From Aurantibacter crassamenti (GTDB lineage Bacteria; Bacteroidota; Bacteroidia; Flavobacteriales; Flavobacteriaceae), in NCBI RefSeq assembly GCF_016811105.1, contig NZ_JAFBGM010000002.1, forward strand, positions 992,001 to 1,056,000: a stretch of 64,000 nucleotides of DNA, given 5' to 3'. Shown piece after piece: positions 26,682 to 36,002 of the stretch (its first letter is position 1; each line of letters begins with the position of its first letter). The notes below the pieces were generated by a model, which saw nothing but the letters and a program-made list of their open reading frames with translations, was not told where the DNA came from and searched no databases. Position numbers and translations under genes: made by a program.

Positions 26682-27263
26682 ATGTTAGGCCTGAAGCTAC
26701 CTACCGACCCTAGATGGGTTAATATTGTTGAGAAAAATATTGATGAAATATTGACTGATCACGCGTATTGTGAGCAAAAAGCAGCAAGTACAGCTATTTC
26801 GCTGATTGTGAGTTTCCCAGAATACCCAGAATTAATTGAGGAAATGATTGCATTATCGCGAGAAGAAATGGGACATTTTAAAATGGTACATGATCGAATT
26901 CTTTCGCGTGGAAAAACCTTAGGCCGTGACCGAAAAGATGAATATGTTTTAAAGCTGATAAAATTCTTTCCTAAAGGAGGCAGCAGAACAACCCAACTTG
27001 TTCACAGGCTTTTATATGCAGGCTTAATTGAAGCCAGAAGCTGTGAACGATTTCGTTTGCTTTCTGAAGAACTAGAAGATAAAGAATTAGCAGATTTCTA
27101 CCACAAATTGATGGTAAGCGAAGCAAGCCATTATACGATGTTTTTAAAATTCGCCCGCCAATATGGAAACAAAGAAGAAGTTGACCGAAAATGGCAAGAC
27201 CTTCTTATTTACGAGGCAGAAATCATGAAAAACTTAGGCACCCAAGAAAGCATTCATGGATAA
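26682..27263 (+). CDS. miaE: tRNA-(ms2io6A)-hydroxylase MiaE
   Basis: A 193-residue ferritin-like diiron enzyme. Iron ligands are visible as E31, EEMGH (E62, H65), E117 and EASH (E147, H150), that is, two ExxH motifs. MiaE hydroxylates the isopentenyl group of ms2i6A37 in tRNA using O2. It is transcribed away from the ebo operon. Its 3' end is only 9 nt from the converging ppk1 stop, with no clear hairpin between them. Confidence 0.93.
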   Translation: MLGLKLPTDPRWVNIVEKNIDEILTDHAYCEQKAASTAISLIVSFPEYPELIEEMIALSREEMGHFKMVHDRILSRGKTLGRDRKDEYVLKLIKFFPKGGSRTTQLVHRLLYAGLIEARSCERFRLLSEELEDKELADFYHKLMVSEASHYTMFLKFARQYGNKEEVDRKWQDLLIYEAEIMKNLGTQESIHG

Positions 27264-27272
27264 CTGTTAATT

Positions 27273-29348
27273 TTAATTTTCTAATTTATTTAGGTAATAG
27301 TCATACATAGCAAATTGTGATCTAACTTTTGGCTTATCATTTTTTCGATACGCATTATCTTGCTCTTCATTGAAAACACGAGCTTTTACATTGTCACTCC
27401 ATGCAATTTCAAATGTATCTAAAAGCTCATTCTTAATATCTTCATCATAAATTGGGCAACCTACTTCTACCCTATTTTCAATATTTCTAGTCATAAAGTC
27501 CGCTGATGAAATGTACACTTTAGTATCGCCATCATTACAGAATATGAACATTCTAGGGTGTTCTAAGAATTTATCTACAATACTAATTGCTTCAATGTTT
27601 TCACTAAGTCCTTTTATACCCGGAATCAAACAACATACCCCTCTTACAATCAATTGTATTTTAACCCCAGCCTGACTTGCTTCATACAATTTATCAATCA
27701 TTTTATAAGAGGTAAAACTGTTCATTCTAATTTTTATGAATGCTTCTTTACCCGTAATAGCATTTGCAATTTCCTCATTAATTAACTTCTTAAACTTACT
27801 TTCTGTGTAATGTGGAGAAACAATTAAATGCTTGAATTTTTTAATTTTATAGGTTGTCTCAAAGAATTCAAAAACCTTATTTAATTCTTTTACAATTGGC
27901 GGATGAGCCGTAAACAAAGTATAATCCGTATAAATTTTAGCGGTTGATTCATTAAAATTGCCTGTACTTATAAACGCATAACGTTTTATACCTTCACTTT
28001 CTTCACGCTCAATTACACAGATTTTACTGTGCACTTTTAAGCCAGGAACACCAAAAATTAGCTTTACGCCTTCCGCTTGTAACTGTTCTGCATATTCAAT
28101 ATTTGCTTGTTCATCAAAACGCGCTTGAAGTTCTATCTGCACTGTAACTTTTTTACCGTTCTTGGCCGCATTAATTAAAGCAGAAGCAACTTGAGAATTA
28201 TTTGCTAAACGGTAAACTGTTAATTTAATAGTGCGCACTTTAGGATCAAGAGCTGCCTCGCGTAAAAATTTTAAAACATAAGCAAATGTATGATAAGGCG
28301 TATACTGCAAATAATCTTTAACGGCAATCTTTTCTAATAAGCTACCCTCCCAACTAAGTCCAACTACAGGTAAGGCTTTAATTTTATCATACAGTAAATC
28401 TTTTCTTCCTAAACTAGGAAATCCCATATAATCACGTCTATTATGATAACGACCACCAGGTATTACACTATCGGCATCTTCAATCATCATTTTTTCCTTC
28501 AATAACTTGAGGGTATCTTTTCCTATTTGTTTATCATAAACGAAACGAACAGGATCACTGATTTTTCTATGCTCAACACTAGATGAAATTTTCTCGATAA
28601 AACTCTTACTAAGGTCATTGTCAATATCTAATTCAGCATCTCTTGTAATCTTAATCATATGCGCTGAAATAGATTCATAATTAAACATGTTGAAAATGTT
28701 TCTAAGGCAATATCGAATTAAGTCATCAAGCATAATGATAAAACTCTTTCCGTTTTCTTTAGGAAGCTCCACAAAACGTTCAATACCTTTTGGAATTTCT
28801 ATTAAAGCATATTGAGCTTCTTTTTTAGTTTGAGTAGTATCTGATTCAACTAAAACCATTTTCACCGCTAAATAGGCTGCAGTATCTTTTAGCATCGGAA
28901 ACTGAGTCAGCTCATCTAAGATAATAGTCATCAAACGTGGACTCACCTTTTTTATAAAATACTCTTTTATAAAGCTTTTTTGACTTTCGTTTAATTCATC
29001 TTCTTGCAAAATGAAAATATCTTGCTGCTCTAATTCTTCTTCAATATCTTTTAGAATTTCAAGACTTTCAGATTGCTGCCGAATCACAATATCAGTAATC
29101 TCTTCTAAAAGATCTTTTGCAATATCACCACCCAGCACACTCTTACCAGTTTTACCCGCATCAAAAATACGCTTGACAGTTGCATACCGCACTTTAAAAA
29201 ATTCATCAAGATTATTAGAAAAAATACCTAAAAACCGGAGTCTCTCAATTAGCGGCACATCTTTATCTGCACTCTCTTGAAGTACGCGCTCATTAAATTT
29301 CAACCAGCTTATTTCTCTATTTATATATTGGTTCTTTGACTTAATCAT
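27273..29348 (-). CDS. ppk1: Polyphosphate kinase 1
   Basis: This 691-residue protein has the four-domain layout of Ppk1. The N-terminal domain begins YINREISWLKFNERVLQE. The catalytic phosphohistidine lies in GLKVHSKICVIER and the second conserved His in FLEHPRMFIFCNDG; ISTGNFNESTAKIYTD completes the phospholipase D-like core. It reversibly polymerises ATP gamma-phosphate into polyphosphate. The start overlaps the sixA stop by 4 nt (ATGA), so the two are translationally coupled. Confidence 0.97.
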   Translation of the reverse strand: MIKSKNQYINREISWLKFNERVLQESADKDVPLIERLRFLGIFSNNLDEFFKVRYATVKRIFDAGKTGKSVLGGDIAKDLLEEITDIVIRQQSESLEILKDIEEELEQQDIFILQEDELNESQKSFIKEYFIKKVSPRLMTIILDELTQFPMLKDTAAYLAVKMVLVESDTTQTKKEAQYALIEIPKGIERFVELPKENGKSFIIMLDDLIRYCLRNIFNMFNYESISAHMIKITRDAELDIDNDLSKSFIEKISSSVEHRKISDPVRFVYDKQIGKDTLKLLKEKMMIEDADSVIPGGRYHNRRDYMGFPSLGRKDLLYDKIKALPVVGLSWEGSLLEKIAVKDYLQYTPYHTFAYVLKFLREAALDPKVRTIKLTVYRLANNSQVASALINAAKNGKKVTVQIELQARFDEQANIEYAEQLQAEGVKLIFGVPGLKVHSKICVIEREESEGIKRYAFISTGNFNESTAKIYTDYTLFTAHPPIVKELNKVFEFFETTYKIKKFKHLIVSPHYTESKFKKLINEEIANAITGKEAFIKIRMNSFTSYKMIDKLYEASQAGVKIQLIVRGVCCLIPGIKGLSENIEAISIVDKFLEHPRMFIFCNDGDTKVYISSADFMTRNIENRVEVGCPIYDEDIKNELLDTFEIAWSDNVKARVFNEEQDNAYRKNDKPKVRSQFAMYDYYLNKLEN

Positions 29349-29833
29349 GCTCTTAAATGTTTTGGAAAAATAGTTTGTAGGGTTGTTCCTTTTGAAATCT
29401 TTGACCAGTCTTCAACCTTGAATTCTAATGCAACATAACCGCTCGTAGGAACATTGTCAATATAGGTATTTCCTAATGAATTGGCAATATGTGTAAAGGC
29501 ATGATTATGCCCAAAAATCATTACCGTATTGATATCTTTTTTAATATTTCTTATAAATTGAAGCACATCATCACCTGAAAAATCATAGAGCTCATTTACA
29601 ACTTCTAATTTTTCAAAAGGAAAATTTAATTGTCTCAAAAAAATGGTACATGTATGTAATGCTCTATTCGCCGGACTTGAATACACTGCATCAATTTCAA
29701 GATTATTAGAAAGCACTTCTGTACTTACTAATAAGGCATCATTTATTCCCCTTTCGGAAAGTGGCCTATCTCGATCACTAACCGAATATTCCCATGATGA
29801 TTTTCCATGACGAACAAGTAATATTTTTTTCAT
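29345..29833 (-). CDS. sixA: SixA-type histidine phosphatase
   Basis: A 162-residue member of the histidine phosphatase (phosphoglycerate mutase-like) superfamily. The catalytic RHG is in LLVRHGKSSWE near the N-terminus, with the second conserved His in MIFGHNHAFTH. SixA dephosphorylates phosphohistidine in proteins. Direct coupling to ppk1, which works through a phosphohistidine, makes a link to polyphosphate metabolism attractive but unproven. Confidence 0.9.
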   Translation of the reverse strand: MKKILLVRHGKSSWEYSVSDRDRPLSERGINDALLVSTEVLSNNLEIDAVYSSPANRALHTCTIFLRQLNFPFEKLEVVNELYDFSGDDVLQFIRNIKKDINTVMIFGHNHAFTHIANSLGNTYIDNVPTSGYVALEFKVEDWSKISKGTTLQTIFPKHLRA

Positions 29834-29890
29834 TTACAAATCAATAAACTGTATTCTAATACTTCTTAAATAAAATTTACAAATTATGCA

Positions 29891-30541
29891 TTATGGTGCT
29901 AACCTTTCAATTTTCCAATCAAAATTATCTTCTAACAAAGTGTACCGTATTCGATCGTGTAGTCTATTGGGTCTACCTTGCCAAAACTCCATAGAAACAG
30001 GCTTAACAATATATCCGCCCCAATTTTCTGGTCTATTTATTGCTGTACCACTAACTTCTTTTTCCAATTCTTTTAGTTTTTCTTCTAAAAACTCTCGAGA
30101 AGGAATAACTTGACTCTGATTAGATACAATAGCACCCAACTTGCTTCCTTCAGGTCGTGATTCAAAATAACCATCTGATAAGTTCTCCGAAATTTTCTCA
30201 GCCTTACCTTTGATAATTATTTGGCGCTCTAAAACAGGCCAGAAAAAAGAAACACAAACATTTGGGTTTTGGGCTATCGCTTTACCTTTTTCACTTTCAT
30301 AGTTAGTATAAAATATAAAACCCTCTTCAGTATACTTTTTTAAAAGCACTACTCTATTTTTCGGGTAACCATCAATACCAACAGTAGCTATTGTCATTGC
30401 ATTAGGTTCTTCAGCACTATCTGAATTCTCTACTTCATAAAACCAAGTTTGAAAAAGCTGCATCGGGTTATCAGAAATAACACCTTCGGTTAATGCACTT
30501 TTTTCATATGATTTTCTATAACTACTTAGATCTTTTTCCAT
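29891..30541 (-). CDS. pdxH: Pyridoxamine 5'-phosphate oxidase
   Basis: An FMN-dependent oxidase that makes pyridoxal 5'-phosphate. Family motifs run through the protein: NRVVLLKKY, FYTNYESEKGKAI, SRPEGSKLGAIVSNQS, and the C-terminal signature EFWQGRPNRLHDRI. The frame is open to 30562, but MEKDLSSYRKSYEK starting at 30541 matches the usual PdxH N-terminus (216 residues). It stands alone between sixA and rnz on the same strand. Confidence 0.96.
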   Translation of the reverse strand: MEKDLSSYRKSYEKSALTEGVISDNPMQLFQTWFYEVENSDSAEEPNAMTIATVGIDGYPKNRVVLLKKYTEEGFIFYTNYESEKGKAIAQNPNVCVSFFWPVLERQIIIKGKAEKISENLSDGYFESRPEGSKLGAIVSNQSQVIPSREFLEEKLKELEKEVSGTAINRPENWGGYIVKPVSMEFWQGRPNRLHDRIRYTLLEDNFDWKIERLAP

Positions 30542-30627
30542 TACGTTTCTATCTTTAAACAAGATAAGTAAAGTTCAGAAAAAGTTAGTTAAACGAGAAC
30601 CGAATATGTTAAAATTGAAGTTAAATT

Positions 30628-31533
30628 TTATATTTCTATAACCTTGCCATCATCCGCTAGTTCTACATTTTGAAATATACTTATTGATTCTTCTTTAAAT
30701 AAATTAATCGACTTATACCTGGTAGAATAATGACCTAAAATCAACTTCTTTGCAAAAGCTGCCTTTGCGATTGTAGCTGCTTGTTTTGCTGTAGAATGTT
30801 TTGTTTTTTTCGCAAGATGTTCTTCTGATTCTAAAAAAGTAGCTTCATGGTACAATGCATCAACATTGTTGATTATTGGTAAAATATCAGGCTTATAGGC
30901 CGTATCACTACAAAAAGCATAACTTTTAGTTGCAGGAGGATCAAAAGTTAAAAGCGCATTATTTATTTCACTACCATTATCTAATGTGACATTTCTGCCA
31001 TTTTTTATATTTTGAAAATAAGCTTTGTCAATTTTATATTTTGCTACTGCTTCTATATTTAATTTACGCTCTCCCAATTTTTCTCGAAATAGAAAACCAT
31101 TTGTGTAAACTCTGTGATCCAGTGGTATAGTTTCAACTGTTACTTTATCATCTTCATATATAAGTTCGCTCTCTTTAGATGTTAACTCATGAAATATAAG
31201 GGGATAATTTGTCCAAGAATCACCCAGTTTCAAAAGCAATGTAATCGCTTCTTTGATTCCTTTTGGACCATAAATATGCATTTCTTTATCCCTACCCAAA
31301 AGGCGAAAAGTTGATATTAATCCCGGTAAACCGAAGAAATGATCACCGTGTAAATGTGAAATAAAAATATGATTTACGCGTGAAAACTTAATTTTATGCT
31401 TACGAAGTTGTACTTGAGTACCCTCACCACAATCAATTAAAAACATGTGGTTTTTTATTTCAAGAAGCTGTGAAGTTGGGTTGGTTAATGTTCTTGGCGT
31501 AGCTGCATAACAACCGAGTATGGTCAACTTCAT
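30628..31533 (-). CDS. rnz: Ribonuclease Z (tRNA 3' endonuclease)
   Basis: A 301-residue metallo-beta-lactamase-fold nuclease with the zinc motif HLHGDH in FISHLHGDHFFGLPG. Further ligands are in FCSDTAY (Asp), YHEATF and LGHYSTRY (His). The PxxxRxxxT region and length match RNase Z. It cleaves pre-tRNA 3' trailers. Its start overlaps the preceding small STAS-like gene by 4 nt, indicating translational coupling. Confidence 0.95.
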   Translation of the reverse strand: MKLTILGCYAATPRTLTNPTSQLLEIKNHMFLIDCGEGTQVQLRKHKIKFSRVNHIFISHLHGDHFFGLPGLISTFRLLGRDKEMHIYGPKGIKEAITLLLKLGDSWTNYPLIFHELTSKESELIYEDDKVTVETIPLDHRVYTNGFLFREKLGERKLNIEAVAKYKIDKAYFQNIKNGRNVTLDNGSEINNALLTFDPPATKSYAFCSDTAYKPDILPIINNVDALYHEATFLESEEHLAKKTKHSTAKQAATIAKAAFAKKLILGHYSTRYKSINLFKEESISIFQNVELADDGKVIEI

Positions 31534-31862
31534 AAATCAAGATCTCTTTCAATTTCTTCCATTTCTATAAAATCATGCGCCTCTCTAATAGTTGGTACCA
31601 AGCATATTTCTTCTGGGGTTTCATTGTAATTTACCTTTGAAGTAACTAAAACAAATGATTTATTCTTTAAACGATGCTGATTAGAAATTTGTAAAAATTC
31701 TAAAATATCATCTGCTGTTAATTTCGAGAAAGAAAAGAGGTTAACAATTAAATGGTCGTCTTTTATTTTTGGATATGCTGCATTTAAATTCTTTAGAAAT
31801 TCAACCAAAGAAATATTCTCTTGAAACACCGTAGTTGTGTTACCTTTTTTATCAAAAATCAT
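31530..31862 (-). CDS. STAS-like small protein coupled to rnz
   Basis: A 110-residue protein with alternating strands and helices (LIVNLFSFSKLTADDILEFL, then KSFVLVTSKVN), resembling a STAS or anti-sigma-antagonist fold. No phosphorylatable Ser is obvious. Such proteins are often mislabelled as ribonuclease Z because they sit just before it; this one has no zinc motif. It overlaps rnz by 4 nt and follows pyrB by 6 nt. The function is unknown; a regulatory or structural partner of RNase Z is possible. Confidence 0.72.
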   Translation of the reverse strand: MIFDKKGNTTTVFQENISLVEFLKNLNAAYPKIKDDHLIVNLFSFSKLTADDILEFLQISNQHRLKNKSFVLVTSKVNYNETPEEICLVPTIREAHDFIEMEEIERDLDL

Positions 31863-31868
31863 TTCGTT

Positions 31869-32795
31869 TTATTTTATTTTGGAAGCCAATAAATAAATTA
31901 CCGCCATGCGAATGGCCACACCATTTTCAACTTGATTCAGAATAATACTTTGATCCGAATCCGCTACATCACTAGTAATCTCTACCCCTCTATTTATAGG
32001 GCCGGGATGCATTATTGTAATTTCCTTGTCCAAACTATTCAATAAAGCCTTGTTTACACCAAATTGTTGCGCGTATTCTCTAGTGGTTGGAAAATAGCTC
32101 ATATCCATACGTTCATTTTGTACCCGTAACATATTGGCCACATCACACCACTCAAGCGCTTTTCTTAAATTAGTTTCTACGGTAACACCTAAACTTTCAA
32201 TATGCTTGGGCATCAATGTTTTTGGTCCACACACTTTCACATTTGCTCCTTGCAATTTTAATGCAAAAATATTTGACAAAGCAACGCGCGAGTGCAGAAT
32301 ATCACCAACAATAACTATATTTTTCCCTGCAACCTGACCGAAACGTTCACGTATTGAATAGGAATCGAGCAATGCTTGCGTAGGGTGTTCATGCGCTCCA
32401 TCACCAGCATTGACAATTGAAGCATTTACATGTTTTGACAAGAAAATTCCTGCTCCTGGATTAGGGTGACGCATTACAACCATATCAACTTTCATTGAAA
32501 GAATATTGTTGACCGTATCTATAAGCGTTTCTCCTTTTTTAACCGAAGACTGTCCTGCAGAAAAATTAATAACATCTGCAGATAATCGTTTTTCTGCCAA
32601 TTCAAAAGAAAGTTTTGTACGTGTACTATTTTCAAAAAAGATATTAGCAATAGTAATATCTCTTAAAGAAGGCACCTTTTTTATGGATCGATTGATAACC
32701 TCTTTAAAATGATCAGCAGTTTCAAAAATGAGTTGAATATCACTTTTGTTGAGATATTTAATACCTAGTAAGTGTTTTACACTTAATTCGCTCAT
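31869..32795 (-). CDS. pyrB: Aspartate carbamoyltransferase catalytic subunit
   Basis: A 308-residue catalytic chain. The carbamoyl-phosphate loop is FENSTRTKLSFELA, with Lys in place of the usual final Arg of STRTR. HPTQALLDSYSI and HPGPINRGVEI complete the active site. It condenses carbamoyl phosphate and aspartate in pyrimidine synthesis. No regulatory chain (pyrI) is nearby. It follows pyrR by 2 nt, forming a pyrR-pyrB operon with the STAS-like gene and rnz downstream. Confidence 0.97.
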   Translation of the reverse strand: MSELSVKHLLGIKYLNKSDIQLIFETADHFKEVINRSIKKVPSLRDITIANIFFENSTRTKLSFELAEKRLSADVINFSAGQSSVKKGETLIDTVNNILSMKVDMVVMRHPNPGAGIFLSKHVNASIVNAGDGAHEHPTQALLDSYSIRERFGQVAGKNIVIVGDILHSRVALSNIFALKLQGANVKVCGPKTLMPKHIESLGVTVETNLRKALEWCDVANMLRVQNERMDMSYFPTTREYAQQFGVNKALLNSLDKEITIMHPGPINRGVEITSDVADSDQSIILNQVENGVAIRMAVIYLLASKIK

Positions 32796-32797
32796 TC

Positions 32798-33337
32798 TTA
32801 TTTATTTATCAAATAAATGATGTCTTTACCATCGTTCTCTTTCCAAAGTACTTTTACCTTTTCATTGTTAATTGCATCAACTTGTCTACCTCTATAATTA
32901 GGTTGTATAGGCAAATGTCTACTAAACCTTCTATCAATAAGCGTCAGCAATTCAATTTCAGCTGGTCTACCAAATGATTGTATCGCAGTCAAAGCAGCTC
33001 TAATACTTCTCCCTGTATACAATACATCATCTATAAGTACAACCTTTTTATCTTCTACCAAAAAATTGATATTTGTTTTATTCGCTTCTAAAGGTTTTTC
33101 ACCTCGTCGAAAATCATCGCGATAAAAAGTAATGTCTAATGAACCAAGATCTATATGCTTTACTTTATACTCTTCTTTCAACAATTTAGTTAATCTTTCG
33201 GCTAAAAAAATGCCTCTCGGTTGCAAACCAATCAATACAGTATTACTAAAATCTAGGTGACTTTCAAGCAATTGACAGGCCAAACGGTGAAGTATGATTT
33301 GTATTTCTTTAGAAGAGAGCAGTACTTTTTGACTCAT
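32798..33337 (-). CDS. pyrR: PyrR bifunctional regulator / uracil phosphoribosyltransferase
   Basis: A 179-residue type I phosphoribosyltransferase fold with the PRPP loop VVLIDDVLYTGRSIRAAL and the RGIFLAERL region of PyrR. In Firmicutes PyrR also binds pyr mRNA to cause attenuation. I see no antiterminator/terminator pair in the 128-nt leader other than the rpsA terminator, so RNA regulation is not supported here. It leads the operon with pyrB. Confidence 0.92.
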   Translation of the reverse strand: MSQKVLLSSKEIQIILHRLACQLLESHLDFSNTVLIGLQPRGIFLAERLTKLLKEEYKVKHIDLGSLDITFYRDDFRRGEKPLEANKTNINFLVEDKKVVLIDDVLYTGRSIRAALTAIQSFGRPAEIELLTLIDRRFSRHLPIQPNYRGRQVDAINNEKVKVLWKENDGKDIIYLINK

Positions 33338-33414
33338 ATCTTTTATTGGCCAATGCTTTTAGCATAACAAAAATAGGGAATTATCAGCGAATCACCTTTG
33401 TGAATTAAAAACAA

Positions 33415-33444
33415 AAAAGCCCTAACATTTCTGCTAGGGCTTTT
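33415..33444 (-). terminator. Terminator of rpsA
   Basis: A 10-bp inverted repeat (AAAAGCCCTA / TAGGGCTTTT) with a 10-nt loop. On the minus strand it is followed by a T run, 22 nt past the rpsA stop. It separates rpsA from pyrR. Confidence 0.85.
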
Positions 33445-33465
33445 CTATAAAATATAGCAATAAGA

Positions 33466-35298
33466 TTATTTATCGTTTGCTTCCATTTTATCTTTCAATG
33501 CTTGTAATGCATCATTGGCATCACCTAAAGTAGGTTTAGCTTCATCAGCTGATTTACTAGCACGTTTCTGAGCTGCTTTTACATTACGCACTTCTTCTTC
33601 TTTGAAGATTGCGGTATGACTTGCAACAACTCTCTTGAAATCTTTATTGAATTCAATGATTTTAAACTCAGCTTCTTCACCTTTATTTAATTTCTTACCA
33701 TCTTCTTTTTCTAAATGGCGTTGAGGTATAAAGGCTGTGATGTCTTCATTAAACTCAATAGTAGCACCTTTATCAACAATATCAGATATTGTTGCTTTAT
33801 GTACAGTACCTAAAGCGAATTCAGTTTCGTATTTATCCCAAGGATTTTCAGTAGTCTGTTTGTGACCTAAGCTTAACTTACGACCGTCAACATCTAATTC
33901 TAATACCTCAATTTCGATAGTATCACCTACGTTTACGAATTCTGATGGATGCTTGATTTTCTTAGTCCAAGAAAGATCAGAGATATAAATCAAACCATCA
34001 ATACCTTCTTCCATTTCAACAAATACGCCGAAGTTGGTGAAGTTTCTAACAATACCTTTATGACGTGAGCCAACTGGGTATTTAGTAGTGATATCAGTCC
34101 ATGGATCTGGAGTCAATTGCTTGATACCAAGAGACATTTTTCTATCTTCTCTATCTAAGGTTAATACAACCGCTTCAACCTCATCACCTACTTTTACAAA
34201 ATCTTGTGCAGATCTTAAGTGCGTAGACCATGACATTTCAGAAACGTGAATTAAACCTTCAACACCTTCAACTACTTCAATGAAAGCACCGTAATCAGCA
34301 ATAACAACAACCTTACCTTTAACTTTGTCTCCAATTTTAATTTCGTCAGACAATGCTTCCCAAGGATGCTTCTCTAATTGCTTCATACCCAATTGAATTC
34401 TTGACTTGTTTTCGTCAAAATCCAAGATAACCACATTAAGTTTCTGATCTAATTCTACCACCTCGTTCGGGTGATTAATTCTAGACCAAGAAAGGTCAGT
34501 AATGTGAACTAAGCCATCAACACCACCAAGATCAATAAACACACCATAAGAAGTAATGTTCTTAACAACACCTTCTAATACTTGTCCTTTTTCTAACTGG
34601 CTAATGATTTCTTTCTTCTGTTCTTCGATATCAGCCTCAATAAGTGCTTTATGCGAAACAACAACGTTTTTGAATTCGTGATTAATTTTAACCACTTTGA
34701 ATTCCATGTTCTTACCAACATACTGATCGTAATCACGTATTGGTTTAACATCGATTTGAGAACCTGGCAAGAATGCTTCAATTCCAAATACATCGACAAT
34801 CATACCTCCTTTAGTACGACATTTAACAAAACCACTAACAATTTCTTCATTGTCATGTGCTTTATTCACACGATCCCATGCCATGATGGTACGTGCTTTT
34901 CTGTGAGACAATACTAATTGTCCACTCTTATCTTCTCGTATATCTATAAGAACCTCAACTTTGTCACCAACCTTTAAATCAGGATTGTAACGAAATTCAT
35001 TTAATGATATTACACCTTCAGATTTGGCATTAATATCAATAATAGCCTCACGGTCAGTCAAATACACCACTGTACCTGTAACTACTTCTTCATCAGCCGT
35101 GTCAACAAAATTCTCTTCGACTAACTTTTCAAATTCTTTTAGTTTTGAGTCATCAACACGCTCAATACCTTGCTCGTATTTATCCCAATCAAAACTCTCT
35201 AAAAATTCTTTTGGATCTTGGACAGGAACTGCCACTTTTTCTTCTTGTTTTACCACTTCGGTTTCTTCTACCGGGGTAGTTTCTTTTTCTTCAGCCAT
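33466..35298 (-). CDS. rpsA: 30S ribosomal protein S1
   Basis: A 610-residue protein with six S1 RNA-binding repeats, recognised by their cores: VVTGTVVYLTDREAIIDI, IVSGFVKCRTKGGMIVDV, LEGVVKNITSYGVFIDL, KGKVVVIADYGAFIEV, HKGIVRNFTNFGVFVEM and HKATISDIVDKGATIEF. An acidic N-terminal region (EEKETTPVEETEVV) precedes them, with a charged tail after. S1 helps the ribosome bind mRNA, which matters more in Bacteroidota because Shine-Dalgarno sequences are rarely used. It appears monocistronic, with its own terminator. Confidence 0.97.
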   Translation of the reverse strand: MAEEKETTPVEETEVVKQEEKVAVPVQDPKEFLESFDWDKYEQGIERVDDSKLKEFEKLVEENFVDTADEEVVTGTVVYLTDREAIIDINAKSEGVISLNEFRYNPDLKVGDKVEVLIDIREDKSGQLVLSHRKARTIMAWDRVNKAHDNEEIVSGFVKCRTKGGMIVDVFGIEAFLPGSQIDVKPIRDYDQYVGKNMEFKVVKINHEFKNVVVSHKALIEADIEEQKKEIISQLEKGQVLEGVVKNITSYGVFIDLGGVDGLVHITDLSWSRINHPNEVVELDQKLNVVILDFDENKSRIQLGMKQLEKHPWEALSDEIKIGDKVKGKVVVIADYGAFIEVVEGVEGLIHVSEMSWSTHLRSAQDFVKVGDEVEAVVLTLDREDRKMSLGIKQLTPDPWTDITTKYPVGSRHKGIVRNFTNFGVFVEMEEGIDGLIYISDLSWTKKIKHPSEFVNVGDTIEIEVLELDVDGRKLSLGHKQTTENPWDKYETEFALGTVHKATISDIVDKGATIEFNEDITAFIPQRHLEKEDGKKLNKGEEAEFKIIEFNKDFKRVVASHTAIFKEEEVRNVKAAQKRASKSADEAKPTLGDANDALQALKDKMEANDK

Positions 35299-35562
35299 TT
35301 GAAGATTAAATTTGTATTCTGTGTTTTTAAAGAGTTAAACGACTATCACAGAAGTTGTTATACGTTTGTTTTTTAAATATCCTTTTTCACTCTTTATGCT
35401 GCCGCTTAAAAAAGGAGTGCAAAAATACAATTTAATTATTGTTTTAACCAACAATATGCCTATTTGTAGCCTATTAAAGCAGCTATTTTCACTCTGCATC
35501 CCATTTTTTCTATAATAATCACTATTTTTACTGTATAAATATTAACCATTTAAACAAAAAAA

Positions 35563-35943
35563 ATGAGCGTTAAAGCAAAATATCAAGAGGTTTTGACCCT
35601 TGGAGAGCAATTAGGAGTAAAAGATGGTGCTGTTTCTGAAGAAGGTGGAGTTCTAAAAATAAAGGGTGTTGCAAACACTCAATATGAGAAAAACCTTATG
35701 TGGGATAAAATCAAAGAACTTGGTGGCGATAGTCCTGCTGATATCAAAGCAAACATTACTGTTGAAGATACTTCAGTTTATGCAAGACATACTGTTAAAG
35801 GTGGTGAATCTTTAAGTAAAATTGCTAAGCATTACTACGGTGACGCAATGAAATACAAAGAGATTTTTTCTGCAAATACTGGAATATTAAAGAACCCAGA
35901 TGTAATTCATCCGGATCAAGTTTTAGTTATTCCTAACTTATAG
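35563..35943 (+). CDS. LysM-domain protein (Kbp/YgaU-like, BON + LysM)
   Basis: A 126-residue protein with a BON-like N-terminal half (LKIKGVANTQYEKNLMWDKI) and a C-terminal LysM domain from about residue 76 (HTVKGGESLSKIAKHYYGD, ending HPDQVLVIPNL). The layout matches E. coli Kbp/YgaU, a cytoplasmic potassium-binding protein, and there is no signal peptide, which supports that comparison over a cell-wall role. It is monocistronic with a strong terminator. Confidence 0.88.
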   Translation: MSVKAKYQEVLTLGEQLGVKDGAVSEEGGVLKIKGVANTQYEKNLMWDKIKELGGDSPADIKANITVEDTSVYARHTVKGGESLSKIAKHYYGDAMKYKEIFSANTGILKNPDVIHPDQVLVIPNL

Positions 35944-35963
35944 GCAGTAACAACATTGAAATT

Positions 35964-35991
35964 AAAAAGGGATGCACTTGCATCCCTTTTT
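35964..35991. terminator. Bidirectional terminator between LysM gene and cmk
   Basis: A perfect 12-bp stem (AAAAAGGGATGC / GCATCCCTTTTT) with the loop ACTT. T runs occur on both sides when read on each strand. It sits between the converging ends at 35943 and 36003. Confidence 0.92.
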
Positions 35992-36002
35992 TTATTACTT
36001 AT

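Noticed and set aside
33338-33414. Possible PyrR-binding attenuator before pyrR
   Set aside because: No competing antiterminator hairpin is seen; the only hairpin nearby belongs to the end of rpsA.
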